From CAZVWV01 sp964631745 (lineage in GTDB: Bacteria > Bdellovibrionota_C > UBA2361 > JBGSMV01): a DNA stretch of 6,514 nucleotides. The notes beneath the pieces were generated by a model, which had not been told where the DNA came from, searched no databases, and saw only the letters and a list, made by a program, of their open reading frames with translations. The translations under genes and the position numbers were made by a program. The stretch lies in the NCBI GenBank assembly GCA_964631745.1, contig CAZVWV010000167.1, positions 1 to 6,514 of the forward strand, given 5' to 3'. Below, piece after piece: positions 4,960 through 6,514 of this stretch; position 1 is the stretch's first letter; every line of letters starts with the position of its first letter.

Positions 4960-6354
4960 TTAATTAGCAAATATTTCAGCTGCTTCAATAAACATGTCTT
5001 CTGCAACCTTTTTCGCCTCTGAGTGATCAACAATTGCGGGAGTATAGCCAGGCAGAGAATCGCCGTTTCCTAGCTTGTGAATCTGTTTTGCGTCATACAT
5101 GCGAATTTCTTCAACCCATGTCTTTATGTACTTGCAGTCTGGGTCAAACTTTTTACCCTGGATCCATGGATTAAAAATTCTAAAGTATGGTTGAGCGTCA
5201 CAACCGGTTGAGGCCGCCCACTGCCAGTTGCCGTTATTAACAGCAGGATCGTAGTCCACCAGTTTCTGTGCGAAATACTTCTCGCCCCAGCGCCAGTCGA
5301 GGTGTAAGTCTTTGACGAGAAACGATGCGACAATCATACGCACCCGGTTGTGCATAAATCCGGTTGAGTTCAACTGGCGCATGCCTGCGTCAACTATTGG
5401 AAATCCGGTTTGTCCTTTACACCAGGCACTAAACAGCTCCCGGTCTTTCTGCCAAATGATCCCATCATATTTCTTATGGAAGGCATGACCAAATACATGC
5501 GGAAAGCTGAAGGCGACGTGACTAAAAAAATCACGCCAATAGAGTTGCTTTATTAGGGTGTGCGAAGTGCCGAGTTTGTCAACAATACCCCAGTAAACTT
5601 CCCTTATCGAGACAGTGCCGAATTTATTATTTGCAGATAGTCCGGTCGTTCCATCTATTTCTGGGATGTTTCTCTCTGTATCGTAATCGATAAATCGACC
5701 TAATCCCTTCAGGATCTTTAAAGCACTTTTTCTGCCCCCAGCATTCCAAATGTTTCGATTGTAATCTGAGCTAGGCAAAACTTTAGCTAAAGCCTCTGGC
5801 TCCTCGCGCTTGATGGCTTTGACATAATAATTCTTGTAATTGTTTGTCGTGGGCTTTTCAACAGTGAGGCTCTCGGCCTTTTTGGCAAAATGGCTATAGA
5901 CGGTGTAAGGCGTACCTTTGTCAGTTAGAACTGTTCCAACTTCCGTTAACAACAGATCGAAATAGCTATGGAAAGCTACGTTATTATTCTTTGCCAACTT
6001 CTCAAGCTGCGCATCTCGTTTTCTGCTAAAGGGAGTATAGTCGCGGTTAACGAAAACAGAATCCACTCTCTCCTGTTTAATCAGCTCTTCAACAACACCG
6101 CATGGTTCACCATAAAAGAAATACATGTAAGCCTTTCTCTTTTGAAGGTCTGATGCTAATTCAGTCAAAGCCGCAATCATGAATTGAAGGGCGTTCGTGC
6201 TCAGATACGGGTTCTTTTCAACTTGATTGGGATCAAAAATAAAGCAAGGGATGACTAGTTCGGATTGCTGCAGTGCGGCAATTAGGGCTGTGTTGTCATG
6301 CAGACGAAGGTCCCGACGAAAGATAAACAGAGCTTTTTTGTATCGCTTCTCCAC
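4960..6354 (-). CDS. phr: Deoxyribodipyrimidine photolyase, class I CPD type
   Basis: A cytosolic flavoenzyme that uses blue/near-UV light to split cyclobutane pyrimidine dimers in DNA. The 464 residues match E. coli PhrB (472) in length. The N-terminal antenna-binding domain starts with LFIFRRDLRLHDNTAL (9-24). The C-terminal FAD domain has LIKQLYWRDFFSHV (267-280), GQTGFPIVDAGMRQLNSTG (314-332), MHNRVRMIVASFLVKDL (334-350) and NNGNWQWAASTG (373-384). By alignment to PhrB, the electron-transfer tryptophan triad is intact (Trp301, Trp354, Trp377), as is the asparagine facing flavin N5 (Asn373), which argues for a photolyase rather than a plant- or animal-type cryptochrome. The start is GTG at 6352-6354, the first ATG/GTG after an in-frame TAA, without a clear ribosome-binding site. 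It is the first gene of a four-gene run and probably sets its expression. Confidence 0.96.
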   Translation of the reverse strand: MEKRYKKALFIFRRDLRLHDNTALIAALQQSELVIPCFIFDPNQVEKNPYLSTNALQFMIAALTELASDLQKRKAYMYFFYGEPCGVVEELIKQERVDSVFVNRDYTPFSRKRDAQLEKLAKNNNVAFHSYFDLLLTEVGTVLTDKGTPYTVYSHFAKKAESLTVEKPTTNNYKNYYVKAIKREEPEALAKVLPSSDYNRNIWNAGGRKSALKILKGLGRFIDYDTERNIPEIDGTTGLSANNKFGTVSIREVYWGIVDKLGTSHTLIKQLYWRDFFSHVAFSFPHVFGHAFHKKYDGIIWQKDRELFSAWCKGQTGFPIVDAGMRQLNSTGFMHNRVRMIVASFLVKDLHLDWRWGEKYFAQKLVDYDPAVNNGNWQWAASTGCDAQPYFRIFNPWIQGKKFDPDCKYIKTWVEEIRMYDAKQIHKLGNGDSLPGYTPAIVDHSEAKKVAEDMFIEAAEIFAN

Positions 6355-6395
6355 AGGCAGTTAAATATCGAAGAGTATTTGTTTAAAGAGCATAT

Positions 6396-6424
6396 ACCAT
6401 AGCTTTTAGTACACATTTCAACAA
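6396..6424 (-). promoter_or_regulatory. Possible promoter of the photolyase cluster
   Basis: On the minus strand TTGTTG (6419-6424) and TATGGT (6396-6401) are 17 bases apart, a weak sigma70-like pair placing the transcript start about 35 bases before the GTG. A B12- or light-dependent MerR regulator often controls such clusters, but no regulator gene is in the window and I cannot identify its site. Confidence 0.3.
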
Positions 6425-6514
6425 GTTATTGGCTTTTGCTGTCAGCGACGTTCCGAAACTCCCGAGAAACCGGCGGCGTGAAAGTACAGAGCTAACCTCC
6501 TTTTGTTCCTGAAT

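Noticed and set aside
6383..6514. Two open minus-strand frames entering from the right edge, one of 43 codons with an SRRRFLGS stretch resembling a Tat motif and one of 23 codons ending AGFSGVSERR.
   Set aside because: They overlap in different frames, both are short enough to be chance, and no hydrophobic core follows the arginines. One may be the end of an upstream gene but I cannot tell which.

Overview
The window carries two gene blocks, both read from the minus strand and separated by an assembly gap of ten Ns at 2541-2550. The right block (about 2551-6354, transcribed right to left) is a tight four-gene cluster: a class I CPD photolyase, a two-domain NAD(P)-binding SDR/DUF2867 protein, a lipoprotein of unknown function, and an SRPBCC-domain protein cut by the gap. 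Spacings are 11, 7 and 19 bases, and the lipoprotein ribosome-binding site overlaps the preceding stop codon, so one transcript is likely. This mix of genes resembles light- and photo-oxidative-stress clusters known in several bacterial phyla.

The left block (128-2256) is an arsenic-resistance operon in the order arsR, arsM, arsC, acr3. It has a recognisable promoter and a palindromic operator in front of arsR. Its middle is broken. A 68-codon N-terminal stub of an arsenite methyltransferase runs directly, and out of frame, into an arsenate reductase that has lost its N-terminal catalytic loop. The simplest reading is one internal deletion fusing arsM to arsC. ArsR and the Acr3 arsenite exporter look intact, so the operon would still sense and export arsenite but would lack its own arsenate reduction and arsenic methylation. 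An assembly error at the junction cannot be excluded from sequence alone.

The roughly 320 bases between arsR and the gap hold no convincing gene but are dense in inverted repeats. Parts of this region recur beyond the far end of the ars operon (about 91-142 versus 2359-2407), so related sequence brackets the resistance genes.

The host is a bacterium of moderate GC content, probably with a lipoprotein-sorting envelope. The run of Ns suggests a draft or metagenomic scaffold. I cannot name a phylum. Because the two blocks meet only across the gap, their adjacency rests on scaffolding.
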